Assembly (NCBI GenBank): GCA_963920635.1
Contig: OY987303.1
Location: forward strand, 46,313,223 to 46,377,222
Direction: 5' to 3'
Source: Pseudeuparius sepicola
Taxonomy: Eukaryota > Arthropoda > Insecta > Coleoptera > Anthribidae
Length of the DNA stretch: 64,000 nucleotides
The notes beneath the pieces were generated by a model, which saw nothing but the letters and a program-made list of their open reading frames with translations, searched no databases and was not told where the DNA came from. This document shows positions 1 through 10,640 of the stretch, in pieces; position 1 is the first letter of the stretch; the number at the start of each line of letters is the position of its first letter. Both the position numbers and the translations under genes were made by a program.

Positions 1-492
1 AATTTTAATTTTAAACCAAAATGCCCTCTTGGTAATTTTTTGTATGTGTCATGGTTTCGTAAATTTGATTTTTTGTATTATTTCGGGGTATTTCTGAAAA
101 ATTATCTAAAAAAATTGCTCCATAAGTATCACTTAAAGTGGAAATAATGTGTTTGCTACTTGAAATAAAGTAACTTTGTCCGATAAACTTACCTATTTAA
201 GGCTATACATTTGAAGACACAGTGTCTAATACATTTAAGGAAGATACATCTATTAATGTTACGCTCTGTATCTTGAAAAGTAAAACATTGAATGGGTTAG
301 TTTATTGGGAAAAGTTACTGTATTTAAAGTAAGAAACACATTTTTTCTGCTTTGAGTGTTACTTATGGAGCGAAGTTTTAAGGTAATTTTTCAGAAGTAC
401 CCCGAAATAATACGAAAAAATCAAATTTGCTATGAAACCATGACACATATGAAGAACTGCTAAGAGAACGTTTTTGTTTACAATTAAAATTT
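1..492. repeat. Foldback repeat, left end cut by the window
   Basis: Bases 1-189 and about 300-490 are imperfect reverse complements. Both arms carry the CATGGTTTC, TTTCGGGGTA and GCTCCATAAGTA blocks. The unpaired centre is about 110 bases. The left end may continue beyond the window. There is no coding content. It is most simply a palindromic MITE or the arms of a long-TIR transposon. Confidence 0.7.
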
Positions 493-1247
493 ACATAAGA
501 AATTGAATACATTTTATTGCTATACAAGATGGTTCATTTTTTTTTTCTAAAAACAATTATACTAATTACCCACTTCTACGCCACTGGTTGTTCAAGGTGT
601 TTGATATTAACAGGTTTTATGCTAACCCATGCCGTTATAACGTGTACCAAATATGACTTAATTATCTCAACTAGTTTGATAAATATTCAATAAATTCCAC
701 ATATTTCTTACAAATTTAACACCCTGTAACTTTTTTATAAGGCCTTAAAATGATATAGTTTATAGAAGAGAGTGCGGTTATTTTTTGGTTTTCTATCACC
801 TGTTGAAGTGTCGCAGAATAAAACTGAATCACCCTGTATATAATAAAACAAGTACATACAATCTTGCAGGTGTTCCAGCGGAGATGACTGGATACTTAAA
901 TATTATCTCTCGGGAAAAAATTCTTGTAGCCCTACTCATACTCCATAAACAAAAAAAAATGATCAGAAAATTTCGTAAATTTTTTAACTTCCCAATATTG
1001 GCAAAAGTTTTTCTTTTTGAAAATCCGCATGCTTGTAACATTGTCGTTGTGCTACGAGTACTATCATGATAATTACTATAGTAAATACTTCTTTTGATTA
1101 AGTCTTCTAGACTTAATCATCTTCTGATTGTGCTAACATGGTTAGCGAAACGCGCGTCGAGTGCAAAAAACAAAGTTTTGGTGTGTGGAGTTAAGCAAAA
1201 GAAGTATTTTCTAAGTGGCAAAGGTTCTTGATTCCCAACTTAATTGC
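493..1247. other. Gene-free stretch with a dispersed repeat fragment
   Basis: No gene is seen. A block near 556-600 (ACTAATTACCCACTTCT and the following 25 bases) recurs degenerately at 22685-22730, so it is a dispersed repeat fragment. A lone CACCCTGTA terminus lies at about 830-838. Short ORFs on both strands of 785-1069 are mutual shadows. Confidence 0.5.
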
Positions 1248-1498
1248 TATACCGTATAGCGTACTTTCACCGTTTTAGTAGACATAGGTGAACAGACCGC
1301 GCGTCGCCGAGCGTCCAGCTAGGTTTGTCAGTCGTTGGCGGGGGGAGTACACAGTAGTCCCGCACCGCTTATCAGTCGAGTTTTGCGAGCAAAAAACACG
1401 CCCCGCCCCCCGCCAACGACTGACGAACCTAGCCGAATACACGGCGGCGCGCCGCCCAGCCATGGCTATGTATACTAAAACGGTGAAAGTACGGTATA
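1248..1498. mobile_element. GC-rich hairpin MITE, copy 1
   Basis: A compact GC-rich palindromic element starts TATACCG and ends CGGTATA. The terminal repeat TACTTTCACCGTTTTAGTA is matched at the right end by its reverse complement. An inner pair of arms around CAGTCGTTGGCGGGGGG and CCCCCCGCCAACGACTG forms a very stable stem. The left end has a 7-base near-duplication (TATACCG followed by TATAGCG) absent from copy 2. The two overlapping 90-residue ORFs are artefacts of the palindrome. Confidence 0.8.
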
Positions 1499-1730
1499 GA
1501 CTTTTGGACTCTCCAATTGATATGGAAGTAAGATTAAGAATACAATTCTGCATAAGATAGGTGAGAAAATGTTCAAAAAATTCGCCTCAAAAACCAAAGT
1601 CACCTGACAGTCAAGGGTGCTGCCTCACTGCGCATAGTTTGACTAGTTTAACCTAATTAGTTCATGCACAATCACTTTATAAAATAATCAAAATGTAAGA
1701 ACACGTATATTAGGGATTCATGTCTCCTAT

Positions 1731-1975
1731 TATACCGTACTTTCACCGTTTTAGTAGACATAGGGGAATAGGCCGCGCGTCGCCGTGCGTCCAGCTAGGT
1801 TTGTCAGTCGTTGGCGGGGGGAGTACACAGTAGTCCCGCACCGCTTATCAGTCGAGTTTTTGCGAGCAAAAAACACGCCCCGCCCCCCGCCAACGACTGA
1901 CGAACCTAGCCGAATACACGGCGGCGCGCCGCCCAGCCATGGCTATGTATACTAAAATGGTGAAAGTACGGTATA
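1731..1975. mobile_element. GC-rich hairpin MITE, copy 2
   Basis: Almost identical to the copy at 1248-1498 and in the same orientation, only about 230 bases downstream. The terminal repeat is uninterrupted here (TATACCGTACTTTCACCG). Differences between the copies are a handful of substitutions and one inserted T. The high identity implies recent transposition or local duplication. Confidence 0.82.
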
Positions 1976-2356
1976 GTAGTCCATTATAGTTAATCCAAAA
2001 ATACAAGAAAAATATTTAATATTCCTATACACACGTAGGTACCAGGTACCTAACAAGAGTCAAATTTTTTTAAGAAGTCCTTATACTAGGGCTCTCAATT
2101 GGTAATTTCAACATCTTAAGTTGGCATCAATGCAGCAAAAATGCAACGGGATCATAAGTTCAGGTCAGTAAGGAGCCCATTTGCACAATGAATAACTAAT
2201 AATAACCCGAAAAGTAACAAGTACAGACCTCAGAGCGCCACCAACTTGAGGAATGCCCAGTTGTGGCCGTGCTGAAACCAAGGCAGGCTTACAAGCGCCT
2301 ATGCACGATACAAATAAAAATTTTCGTCCAACAAATCCCCCCAAAAAATCTTACCA

Positions 2357-3042
2357 TTTATTTTTCTGAGAACTATATTTAAAATAAATGATTGATTTTT
2401 TGATAGGGTAACTTTGTGTAACATTTGAGATCCATAGCCTACTTTCAGAGATATTTTTGAAAAACCCGAAAACTGCCGAAATTTCTTCGCTTTGTAACTT
2501 TTTTGTTTCAAGATTTACCAAAAAATTTCCCGCAATGTCATTTGTGGGCAAAACTAATTGCTTTAAGCCTACTTTATCAGAATTTAAAACAATAAGACAG
2601 TTTAATGGGTGCTCTCTTAGTACCCACCGAAAAATGTGTCCATTTTATTGTAGTGAGCCGTGGCCTCGAATCCTGTACCTTCATGTTTTAGGTATTTTTT
2701 TCCCAACATTGGAAATCTTGGAAATTTCTTGCGAGGTATCGGTATCTTGCGCATTTTTCACATTTTTAAAATTTTCTAGTGTGCAGGACAGATATAAATT
2801 TTATTAAAAAAAATTTCGGTAACTCTTGAAACAAAAAAGTTACATGCCGAAGAAATTTCGGCGATTTTGGGGATTTTGATAAATATCTCGGAAAGTAGGC
2901 CATGGATCTCAATTGTCTTTCTAAGCAAAGTTAGCTCATCAAAAAAGGAAATTTTTTTCAAATAAAGTTGTCAGAAAATGCATATTTGTCAAGATTTTCT
3001 CGAACTGTATTTTGTCCTTAACTTTTCGAAAACACCCTGTAT
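2357..3042. repeat. Foldback repeat with a CACCCTGTA right terminus
   Basis: Arms 2357-2540 and about 2800-2990 pair imperfectly, sharing GAGATCCAT(A/G)GCCTACTTTC and CGAAATTTCTTCG. The right end continues to AACACCCTGTATA at 3033-3042, the terminal motif of many MITEs in this window. The left terminus is not clear. A diverged copy of the right arm occurs at 28470-28620. The 116-residue ORF at 2457-2807 lies in the palindrome and has no coding signature. Confidence 0.65.
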
Positions 3043-3813
3043 ATAAATTCTGAAGCTAGATTCAGATTCTCCAGAGAAAACTGCATCATCCTGGTTGTAA
3101 GCTGGTCTTTTCATTTCAAAAACTAAGGATAATTGGACTTTATTTGAGACACCTAATATACCCTGAAAAGTTTGTCTTTTTGCTATACGAAAAACACAAT
3201 TCTATTATACTTAGAAAAATATTTATTTGTGTAACTAGTACAAAAAGTGCATATTTGTTGCACGAGGCATGAAGTTTTTAGCTCGAGACGCAGTCGAAGT
3301 AACTGATGGACAAACTTCATTTCCAGTATTTTTTTGAATTTTGTTTTCTTCATTGCCTGTGAAGGTCTCAGGTTCTTCACTTAAAACTCTTTTTAGAATT
3401 GTTGTGAAGTTTCCGGTTCACCTTCCAGAATTTGAGCAGCTACCTATTTCAGTTTTTTTTTAGAAATTGAAATTTTACTAAAAGTATTTATACCAACAGG
3501 TTGAACGGAGCATTTTCCGTTATAATATCTTATAAAGAATCTAGTGTGCCTGGTAGACTGGGGACGAAGGGATGCATTTTTGCGACACTTTTCAACAAAA
3601 TTAAAACTTATAATTTTACCGCTTATTACAAATAACAAATAATGACCGAGGTTTGTTTGTCTTGCTATCGGGAATTTTCACAGTTTTAATAGAATCCATG
3701 TCGTTAATATCATTTAATGGTAATTTCTGTAACTCGTCTCTGCGGCATGCTCCTGCAATGCCAAATACTGCAACTATCTACGTATAACAATACAAAAGTA
3801 AGTAGGTATAAGG
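3043..3813. other. Gene-free stretch
   Basis: AT-rich sequence in which I recognise no gene or complete repeat. Short ORFs on the minus strand at 3183-3380 and 3444-3638 show no known domain. Confidence 0.4.
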
Positions 3814-4012
3814 TTAAAAATCGGCCAAGTGCGAGACGAACTCGCACACGAAGTTTTCCGTACCACCGTACAATATTTAACACTACATATTTTTAAGAAT
3901 ACTTTAGTAAAAATAAAAAAGAAATAAAAAAGTTTGCCCCAGAGCGTGGTTTCGAACGCCCGACCTCTGGGTTATGAGCCCAGCACGCTTCTACTGCGCT
4001 ACTTCGCTGATT
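3814..4012 (-). mobile_element. tRNA-derived SINE, tRNA-Met(CAT)-like head
   Basis: On the minus strand a tRNA-like head runs from about 4010 to 3934. It has an A-box (TAGCGCAGTAGA, 3990-4001), an anticodon arm with stem CTGGG/CCCAG and loop CTCATAA (anticodon CAT, 3974-3976), and a B-box (GTTCGAAACC, 3948-3957). The acceptor and T stems do not pair properly, so it is not a working tRNA. Downstream lies a body ending in GTACGGTGGTACGG and a palindromic GTGCGAG..CTCGCAC tail at 3818-3870. I recall a similar tail as a widespread insect repeat motif; that recollection is unchecked. Confidence 0.7.
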
Positions 4013-4075
4013 GAGAAATGTTCGATTGTAGTCAGTTAGACGTGTCATCATTCTTAACAAAAATCGAAACTATTA

Positions 4076-4570
4076 TACAGTGACCGGCAGGAAGTTGGAC
4101 ACAAATGGAAAACTTTTTTATTATTAATTTCTCAGAAAATTTTATTCTTGATAAAAGTTGGTGCATCATTTCAAACTCAAAACGCACATATCAAAATTTA
4201 AATATCTCTCTTTGGATACGAGGTAGATTCAAAAATGTCAAAATAACTCAAGAGTAAAGTACCCTTATTTTTTAAAATACGGTAAAAGTTACTTACAAAA
4301 GTTGTTTGGAATCAAAGGTGGATGTCAGATTTAAAGTCACAGCCACCTAGTCAAAAAAAAAGAAATTTAAATTTTTTTGTATTTTTTGCGACCACCCTGT
4401 GTATTACAAAAAAAAAACAAAATACCGCAAGCGCAACCTATCATCGCATAACACATGAATTTGCTACTAAACTTTAATTTTGTTCGATTAGCAGCTAGAA
4501 ATTTAAATTAATCGAAATCAGAGTTTAAATATATTAAATTTTTGTGTCCAACTTTCTGCCGGTCCCTGTA
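4076..4570. mobile_element. TA-flanked MITE with 28-bp terminal repeats
   Basis: The termini are TACAGTGACCGGCAG at the left and, read inward from the right, TACAGGGACCGGCAG. Both continue AAGTTGGACACAAA with one mismatch. TA occurs at both ends, as expected for a mariner/Tc1-type target duplication. The 495-bp interior has no ORF. The end resembles the TACAG start shared by most elements in this window, but the next bases (GACCGGCAG) define a separate family. Confidence 0.85.
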
Positions 4571-4830
4571 TTAACTTTATTTTACTTTTATTATTTGTTG
4601 TTATAGCGGCCATACACACTCTGTGAAATTTTCAATTGTCTACCTATTACGATTCAAAAGATACAGCCGTATAAGGCATAGTTGGTGTCCCGTGGGGTTT
4701 GCTAAATTATTCCACGAGATTTTACATAAAAATAGCGCGCCCTTAACTGAAAAAGACACATATGGAATAACAGATGGGCCTCTGAGCCCCCAAAGTCCAA
4801 AATCGGTACGAAATTTGTAAATAAAGTATC
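4571..4830. other. Gene-free flank of the GC-rich island
   Basis: No feature is recognised. It precedes a run of 12 G residues at 4831-4842. Confidence 0.4.
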
Positions 4831-5290
4831 GGGGGGGGGGGGCGGGGCGTACGCCTTGGCCACGATGTATACAGTATTATGATCCCGGGGACCTCGCCAA
4901 ATCGCGAAAAAAAGGCGGCCCAAACGGCCGAACGGCTTTTTCGATCGGGGTGCCCTCTGGCAGGCGAGAGACCCGTATCCGTCGGGGACCCCACGCGAAA
5001 ATTGAACTCGACCGGCGCTCCCCCTTCCAATCGCTAGCCATTTTTCCCGAAAAAAACGGGAAAAAAATTCCGGGGGCCGAACGGCTCTTCCGATTCGGAC
5101 GCCCTTCAATAGGGTTGTTGCCATTGAGCTCGGACGGCCTACGCAAAATTTGGGCCCGAAATATCGAAAACTGCGTCCTGTAGACGAGAGCATAGGTACA
5201 CGCATTACTACACAGGAGCGGGGGCCACAACAAGGCCTATGGTCCGGCAGGGCCGGTATGCGCTTGTTAACAAGAACAAGAACAACACAG
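4831..5290. repeat. GC-rich island with an internal repeated block
   Basis: Composition switches abruptly from AT-rich to GC-rich, starting in a poly-G tract and ending near 5290. The block GGCCGAACGGCT followed by TTTCGAT/CTTCCGAT and GCCCT appears twice, near 4925 and near 5077, about 150 bases apart, suggesting a decayed tandem unit. Long open frames here, including one of 240 codons on the minus strand (4702-5424), follow from few AT-rich stop codons and show no domain. It could be satellite-derived or the core of an unrecognised element. Confidence 0.5.
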
Positions 5291-6501
5291 ATAAGGGTAA
5301 AACTTAGGAAACGTACAAGACCCGCGAATATTTTCACTGCAGAATGTTCGAACCAGTTTGAATGATCCGGAAAACCTTCACTGTCACTTTGACACACCGA
5401 AGCTAAATTTGCCCGAGTCCGCACATAGACGCTACCGAAAGCAGCTGATTATACCAAAATACCAAAATGAAAAGTGTTTACATGACGTTTTAATTACTAA
5501 AATGAGTAGTCTTAATTGTTATTGTTATTTGCAGCGGTATAATCGTGATTGCAATGGAGTTTTTATTTTATTATGCTCTTTTAGTAGGTATCACTTGGGA
5601 AACTTTTACCACCATAAATAAATGAGTGACGTAACTAACTGGTTGCAACGCATAATATGCGTATATATTATATGCCAATGTTATATACCCATGGACAACA
5701 GAAAATTGCTAAGAATTTTGTGAAAAATTGTCATCTGGCAAAATCCGCACTTCTTACAGCAATAAGGGTATAATAACCATTTATAGCCTACTTACCTAGA
5801 CATGCGAAGTAATAAACAAACAACAACAACAGTCGATTTGGAATCATGTTTGGGCTGTCACCAATGCTTCATTATAGTTTCCCACGGTGGTCAAGGAGGC
5901 GCTTGCAAACTCTGCAAACAAAGAAACTACCGTAAATTATTGACACGCGAGGTGACTCTCTTGAAATGTAAAGAAGATATGATGTGATTTTATTCTGAAA
6001 AAAAGGTCCAACAAGTGTCGTATTTACCTATTGTAGCAATTATAAATGCCTTCATGGTGTTACCTTGTAATTTGTATATACAGGTATGTACAATACTACA
6101 GAAAATATTATGGAGTTTGAGTATATTATGTATGCAAGGAGATAATAATACAGTGCTATATACATATCGTTATATTATTTCGTGAGGTATATTTTATTTA
6201 TTGTTTGATGTTCGATTTTAATTTTTATTTTATGACATCTATCTATACCTAATTAAAGATTATGGTGGATATTATAGGAAAACTTGGTAAATATAATAGA
6301 CTTATTAAAAGTATTATTATATTTGAAGTTTAACTACTTTTTAATATAACTGTAGCTGAAATTTTATATTGTAACGCATGAAGGGAAATTTTTGAGAAAA
6401 ATTTTACAAAATTAACGTTAAAATTTAATTTTGAATTGGGAACTCAAAATTAACGGGAAAAGTAATGAAATGAATCCCTTTGTTTTACTCTATGCAACTA
6501 G
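5291..6501. other. Gene-free stretch
   Basis: No gene or complete repeat is recognised. A 61-codon ORF at 5802-5987 contains CLGCHQC and a later CKLC, loosely like a zinc-binding pair, but with no supporting context. Confidence 0.4.
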
Positions 6502-6511
6502 GTTATAATTA

Positions 6512-7410
6512 AAGGGCGGAATATATGCAAATTGCATACATATGCATTTTTTGCATATTTTATTCAATTTCGCAAAACATTGCATATTTCTGGAAAAACT
6601 ATATTTTTTTGCATATTTGCATGTTTTTCCTATACTTATTTATAGATGTAAGATATAAACAAGATTATGAGAGCCTATAGAGACAACTAGCAGTGTGTAG
6701 TGCAAAGTCAAGAAATATTGAAAAATGCGTATGTATCTAACCAACTTGTTTTTATTAAAGTTAATTTTAGTTTTATACCAGATATAATTCTTTCATTAGT
6801 AGAAAGTAGAAATTTAGGTTTAAGCGAATGGATTGATTTTGTTCAAACATTTTCCGCTAACTGTAGAAAGGTTCCCGGTGATGTAGGTATTAAAGTTAGA
6901 AAAAAATTAGATGCTACGGTGCTACTGTAGAAATGAATGAAGGGTTAAAATCTTTAATGGCAGTAAAGAGTATTTTTGATGGTAAATCATCCAACGAAGT
7001 TGCACCTTGGCCTTATACCTTACTACCCAAATTAAAATATTGTCCTATTATATCGGCAGGTGTTGATAGAAGCTTTTCTATATATAAACATATTTTTACT
7101 GACAGAAAACTTTGAAAACTATTTAATCATAAAATTCCTACTATACAACTTTAAATTAAAATGTTTTTATAATTCTGCTTTAATATAATTATTTTACGAG
7201 GTATTTTATGTATTTGTTTTCCTTTCATTTTTCTTGAAATAAACCTTTCATCAGTTTTGATATTTTTTATGGTATTTGTACATGTAAAATAAATGCATAT
7301 TATTGCATATTTGGCCAAATAAATGCATATTATTGCATATTTCAAACAAAAATGATGCATATATATGCGCATATTTCGATTGAAATCAAATGCATATATT
7401 CCGCCCTTTA
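6512..7410 (+). mobile_element. Non-autonomous hAT transposon, CGGBP1-like
   Basis: Terminal repeats read AAGGGCGGAATATATGCA at the left with its complement at the right. GTTATAATTA occurs immediately outside each end (6502-6511 and 7411-7420), a target duplication of 8-10 bases as hAT elements make. Several copies of GCATATTATTGCATAT-like motifs cluster near both ends, like hAT subterminal transposase sites. The interior retains only the C-terminal part of a hAT transposase, so the element is an internal-deletion derivative. Confidence 0.85.
6700..7117 (+). pseudogene. hAT transposase C-terminal fragment, frameshifted
   Basis: Two overlapping frames (6700-6930 and 6933-7117) give pieces of one protein interrupted by a frameshift near 6930. 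The first piece contains WIDFVQTFSA and VGIKVRKKLD. The second ends YCPIISAGVDRSFSIYKHIF followed by TDRK. This matches the hAT dimerisation signature of transposases related to CGG-triplet-repeat-binding protein 1, where the usual form is PI(T/S)SVDVERSFS.YK..LSDRR. The zinc finger and catalytic core are missing. It cannot encode an active transposase, but the surrounding ends could still be recognised in trans. Family assignment rests on this motif only. Confidence 0.75.
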
Positions 7411-7420
7411 GTTATAATTA

Positions 7421-7859
7421 CTAATTTAGCTTAAATATTTTTCACTTGAAATTTTTCCCAAGCCATTCTTTTCATACGTTATAGCTGCCAATAAATCTTA
7501 ACATCAAATTTACAACCGAATATGAATGGTTGAAATAAATCTTAAAAATCAGAAAGAATATTTATGCATTCTTTAAGGATAACTGACAACTAATTTGAAA
7601 TTAATTATGCCTATTAATAACACGGAATATTTCAAATTCATATTTTATAAATGTGATAATTCTAATTTAAATAAAATTAATAAATTCTCTATTTATTAGG
7701 AAGTAGGTAGTAGGCAGTAAGTTGTGCCAAGTAACAACAAACGGCGGCGTGAGTAAGAGAAAGGTATTTAATATTGATTGAATGTTGATAAAAAATGTTT
7801 TAGACCATAACAATTACTGGTAAAGGTGTGCTAGAGCACATTTGTCATTTTAGTATATT
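7421..7859. other. Gene-free stretch
   Basis: AT-rich. The second half (about 7690-7860) may be the 3' body of the SINE that follows, but I see no clear tail. Confidence 0.35.
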
Positions 7860-8090
7860 ACGTACCGGCGGTAGATACCGCCTATTGCAAGAAATCCCAG
7901 ATGACCTCAGCCAAAGGTATCAGTGGGCTGTGGGGTAATTTACAATTTCTATCAGTAAACCAATCTCGTGAACACACATGTCCGACCTCTATTACAACAG
8001 TTTTTTTTTTCTAAAACACGCCCGACTGTATTGAACTCGCGTCCTTGGTTCTCAGAGGCCAATGCTTGACCACTGAGAAAACGGTCGTTT
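7860..8090 (-). mobile_element. tRNA-derived SINE
   Basis: On the minus strand a tRNA-like head spans about 8086-8019. It has an A-box (TCTCAGTGGTCA, 8067-8078) and a B-box (GAGTTCAATAC, 8028-8038), spaced as in an RNA polymerase III tRNA promoter. The region between reads GCATTGGCCTCTGAGAACC, resembling a D/anticodon arm, but the anticodon stem-loop is not canonical. It is therefore a SINE and not a tRNA gene. The body continues to at least 7860; the 3' end is uncertain. Confidence 0.65.
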
Positions 8091-8359
8091 TATGTTATAC
8101 CGGTGGCCTTTTTTTATAAATAAACTCTTTCGGAAAAGAAAATGGAGACACTTTTGCAATTACGTGTAAGGTAATGCCGTTTAGAACAAAATTATCCAAT
8201 CCCGCACAGATAAAACTAATGCAAATACTTACATATATTTATATATTATGGATGTTACTGAAATTGAATATGAAGAAGGTACTAATAAAACTTTTTTTTG
8301 CTAAATTTGTTGGCTAAGCACTTATATAGTTTGCTGCTCTTATCTCCGGAAATATGCCT

Positions 8360-8515
8360 CATATGCATTCTTTCTATTTTGCTCAAGTTATTAAAACTAT
8401 AATATTTGACCTGATTGACCCAAGCACATTGACAGTGGAATAGTTTTCTCTATTCCATGGTCATCTAGAACTTCGTAACTATCTAAGATTAATTGTAATG
8501 AAAAAATAAACAATA
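8360..8515. repeat. Dispersed repeat, copy 1 of 2
   Basis: Shares a colinear block with 34705-34850 in the same orientation: GACCTGATTGACCCAAGCAC and CATTGACAGT, then TTTTCTCT, and an end reading ATTGTAATGAAAAAATAAAC. Similarity stops just after the A-rich end, as at the 3' end of a retrotransposon. The family is unknown. Confidence 0.55.
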
Positions 8516-9640
8516 CCATTTAAGATTTTACAAAAATGTTTCGGACGAAAAGTAGCTATATTTCCGTAGTAGTACGAAAAACTCAACTTTTCGTTCTTGT
8601 ACCTTGTACTGTGAAACTATACAGTGTATTGGTTGGTTGATGCCAGTGGCATCATTTTTTGAAAATTTCCAGTAGATTTTCTGAAAATCTGCCTAACGCC
8701 AAGTTTGATTCACGATGGGCAATAGGATGTGTAGGACACTCTGTATACGCCTACATTACATACCAATAATAATACTTTAACAATATAAATTAACCAGAAT
8801 AACTTGCCGCACCTATCCCGGAAACTAATTTGGAGATAATAGAAGTTGGCTAATCTAATCTTTTCACAAAGAATTCGATTTTGTACTAGATAAGATACGA
8901 GCATGTAAGTAATTTATTGCAAAGAAGTATTAGCATTATTAGCAATACTTTTTGAATAGTAGTTAACGTTGGTGAAAGAAAATGTTTGTTAAATAACTAA
9001 AGCTTGGTTTACAAAATTATCCAAAATAGACCCACCTGAAAACATTCAAAATAATATCTAATTGAACTTTCTTCTAAACAAGAAAAAAAAGATGTTCTAT
9101 ATGACATAAAATATAGGACTCACCTTAGACAAGGAAAGAGAGAGGACACCGCGCTGGCCTACCCTGCCGTGTATAGATTTTGTTACGTCGTTTTGAACGG
9201 CAGCCATTTTATATGTGGCAGACAAAGCGAGTAGGTTGTGAGTTAATTTCGTGACTTTGTGAATTAAAAGTAACGGTGATTAAGGTGAAAATATACTCTT
9301 ACGATAGTGAATTGTGAAGTGAAAAGCAAGAGCCCGGGATTTCGATTCACAGGAAAATATTTAACAAGCTACTTTTGAAAGATGCCCTAAAACTTTATTT
9401 TTTCTCAATATAACTTCTTCAAATTCCTTCTACTTTTAGTATGGTAAAGTGCATTGTTTTGTTTGTAAATAGGACCAATATAATTATTTTCCTTGTCTAA
9501 GGGACAAACTATAGTTTTAACGGCTTTCAAGGCAAACAATTTTCAGTAATGGACAAAGTTAACCAGCATCCAATATCTAATGAATTGCATGGTTACATGA
9601 CAGTCGACTGTTTTTAGCTTGTTTTGGTATTTTATTATTA
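8516..9640. other. Gene-free stretch
   Basis: No gene is recognised. The part around 9120-9350 is less AT-rich than its surroundings (AGAGAGGACACCGCGCTGG onward) but has no conserved ORF. Confidence 0.4.
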
Positions 9641-10070
9641 TACAGGGTGTCTACTTTTATACCTATACAAATCCATAAAACCTTTATTTTTAGAGATACA
9701 CTTTGAGCTTTCCTGTTGACCGTTTAACTGTTTTGAAGTAATTCCATGGCATAGGTACTTGACTCCCCAGATGCCTTTAAATTTACATTGTAAAATGGAA
9801 GTTCCTGTATATTTTGGTTAAAATTTTGTATGTTGGGGTTTTCGGGTATCCTAATTAACGCTGTTGTGTCCGATTTTAAATAAAAAAAACGCTAAATGGT
9901 TCTAATAATTAAATTCGAGAGTATAAAAAAATTTTAGCCGTTTCTGGATATGCATTTTGACAAAGGAAGGGATGTCAATAGAAGCGCTTTGTGAAGGCCT
10001 TTCAAATTAAAAAGTTCAGGCGAATATCTCCAGTAATATTTTATGGACATATAAAAGTGTATCCTCTGTA
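9641..10070. mobile_element. Palindromic MITE of the 60181 family, short form
   Basis: The left end is TACAGGGTGTCTACTTTTA. The right end, read inward, is TACAGAGGATACACTTTTA. The arms pair through ATCCATAAAA and beyond. The inner part (CTGTTGACCG..ATTCCATGGCAT) matches the arms of the larger element at 60181-61386, so this is an internally deleted relative. No coding sequence. Confidence 0.75.
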
Positions 10071-10139
10071 GGTACGTATGTCATTACTTAGACCAAGAGT
10101 TTAAACCTGTTTGTCTTAAAAACTAAGAGCGGAAAAAAA

Positions 10140-10282
10140 TATTTAATATTCTCACGCCCACAATATTCCAAACTAGGAGTTCCCCAGAATAAACCACATG
10201 CTATTGTAGGGGTGGTAAATATTATTATTTAGAGTGTTGAACTGCCATTTGGCACTTACTTGTGGGGCACCCTGTATATTCT
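10140..10282. repeat. Dispersed repeat ending GGCACCCTGTATA
   Basis: The sequence around CAAACTAGGAGTTCCCCAG recurs in inverted orientation at about 40330-40440, where it reads GGGGTACTCCTAGTTTGGAG. It also shares the flanking AATGGCA and ATAATA blocks. It ends at GGCACCCTGTATA, the common MITE terminus, so it is probably one end of another TA-flanked element. Confidence 0.5.
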
Positions 10283-10640
10283 CATTTTTTTTCAGTTTGC
10301 AAACTCCGGATTCTTGTAGATTTTGTGAATTAAGTATACAATATTTACAATGATTACTGTGAAACGGATTTATTGTTAGGTTGATGATGATTTATTAAAA
10401 TATGAAACAAAACAATTACTGAATACAGGTAAGTGGGAATTTTACCAAAACCAATAAATTTGTAAACAGGAAACATATGTACCGACAGCATAATTATGTG
10501 GGTAGAGCTGAAGGTGTAACAATAAGAGATGATTACCTAGTAATAGTAATAATATACATATGTATATATTTTTAAATTAATAGGTGTACTAAAACTGGTA
10601 GAAAAATACCATCAAATAAATATAATTCTATGTACCTACC

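Noticed and set aside
3934..4010. tRNA-Met(CAT) gene
   Set aside because: The anticodon arm is good, but the acceptor and T stems do not pair and a SINE-like body follows.
4702..5424. 240-codon ORF on the minus strand
   Set aside because: It spans a GC-rich low-stop island and AT-rich flanks, has overlapping long ORFs in other frames, low-complexity Pro/Arg/Gly text and no domain. Most likely chance.
5802..5987. Zinc-finger-like cysteines in a 61-codon ORF
   Set aside because: CLGCHQC and CKLC are suggestive but no known finger spacing fits and no neighbouring coding sequence supports it.
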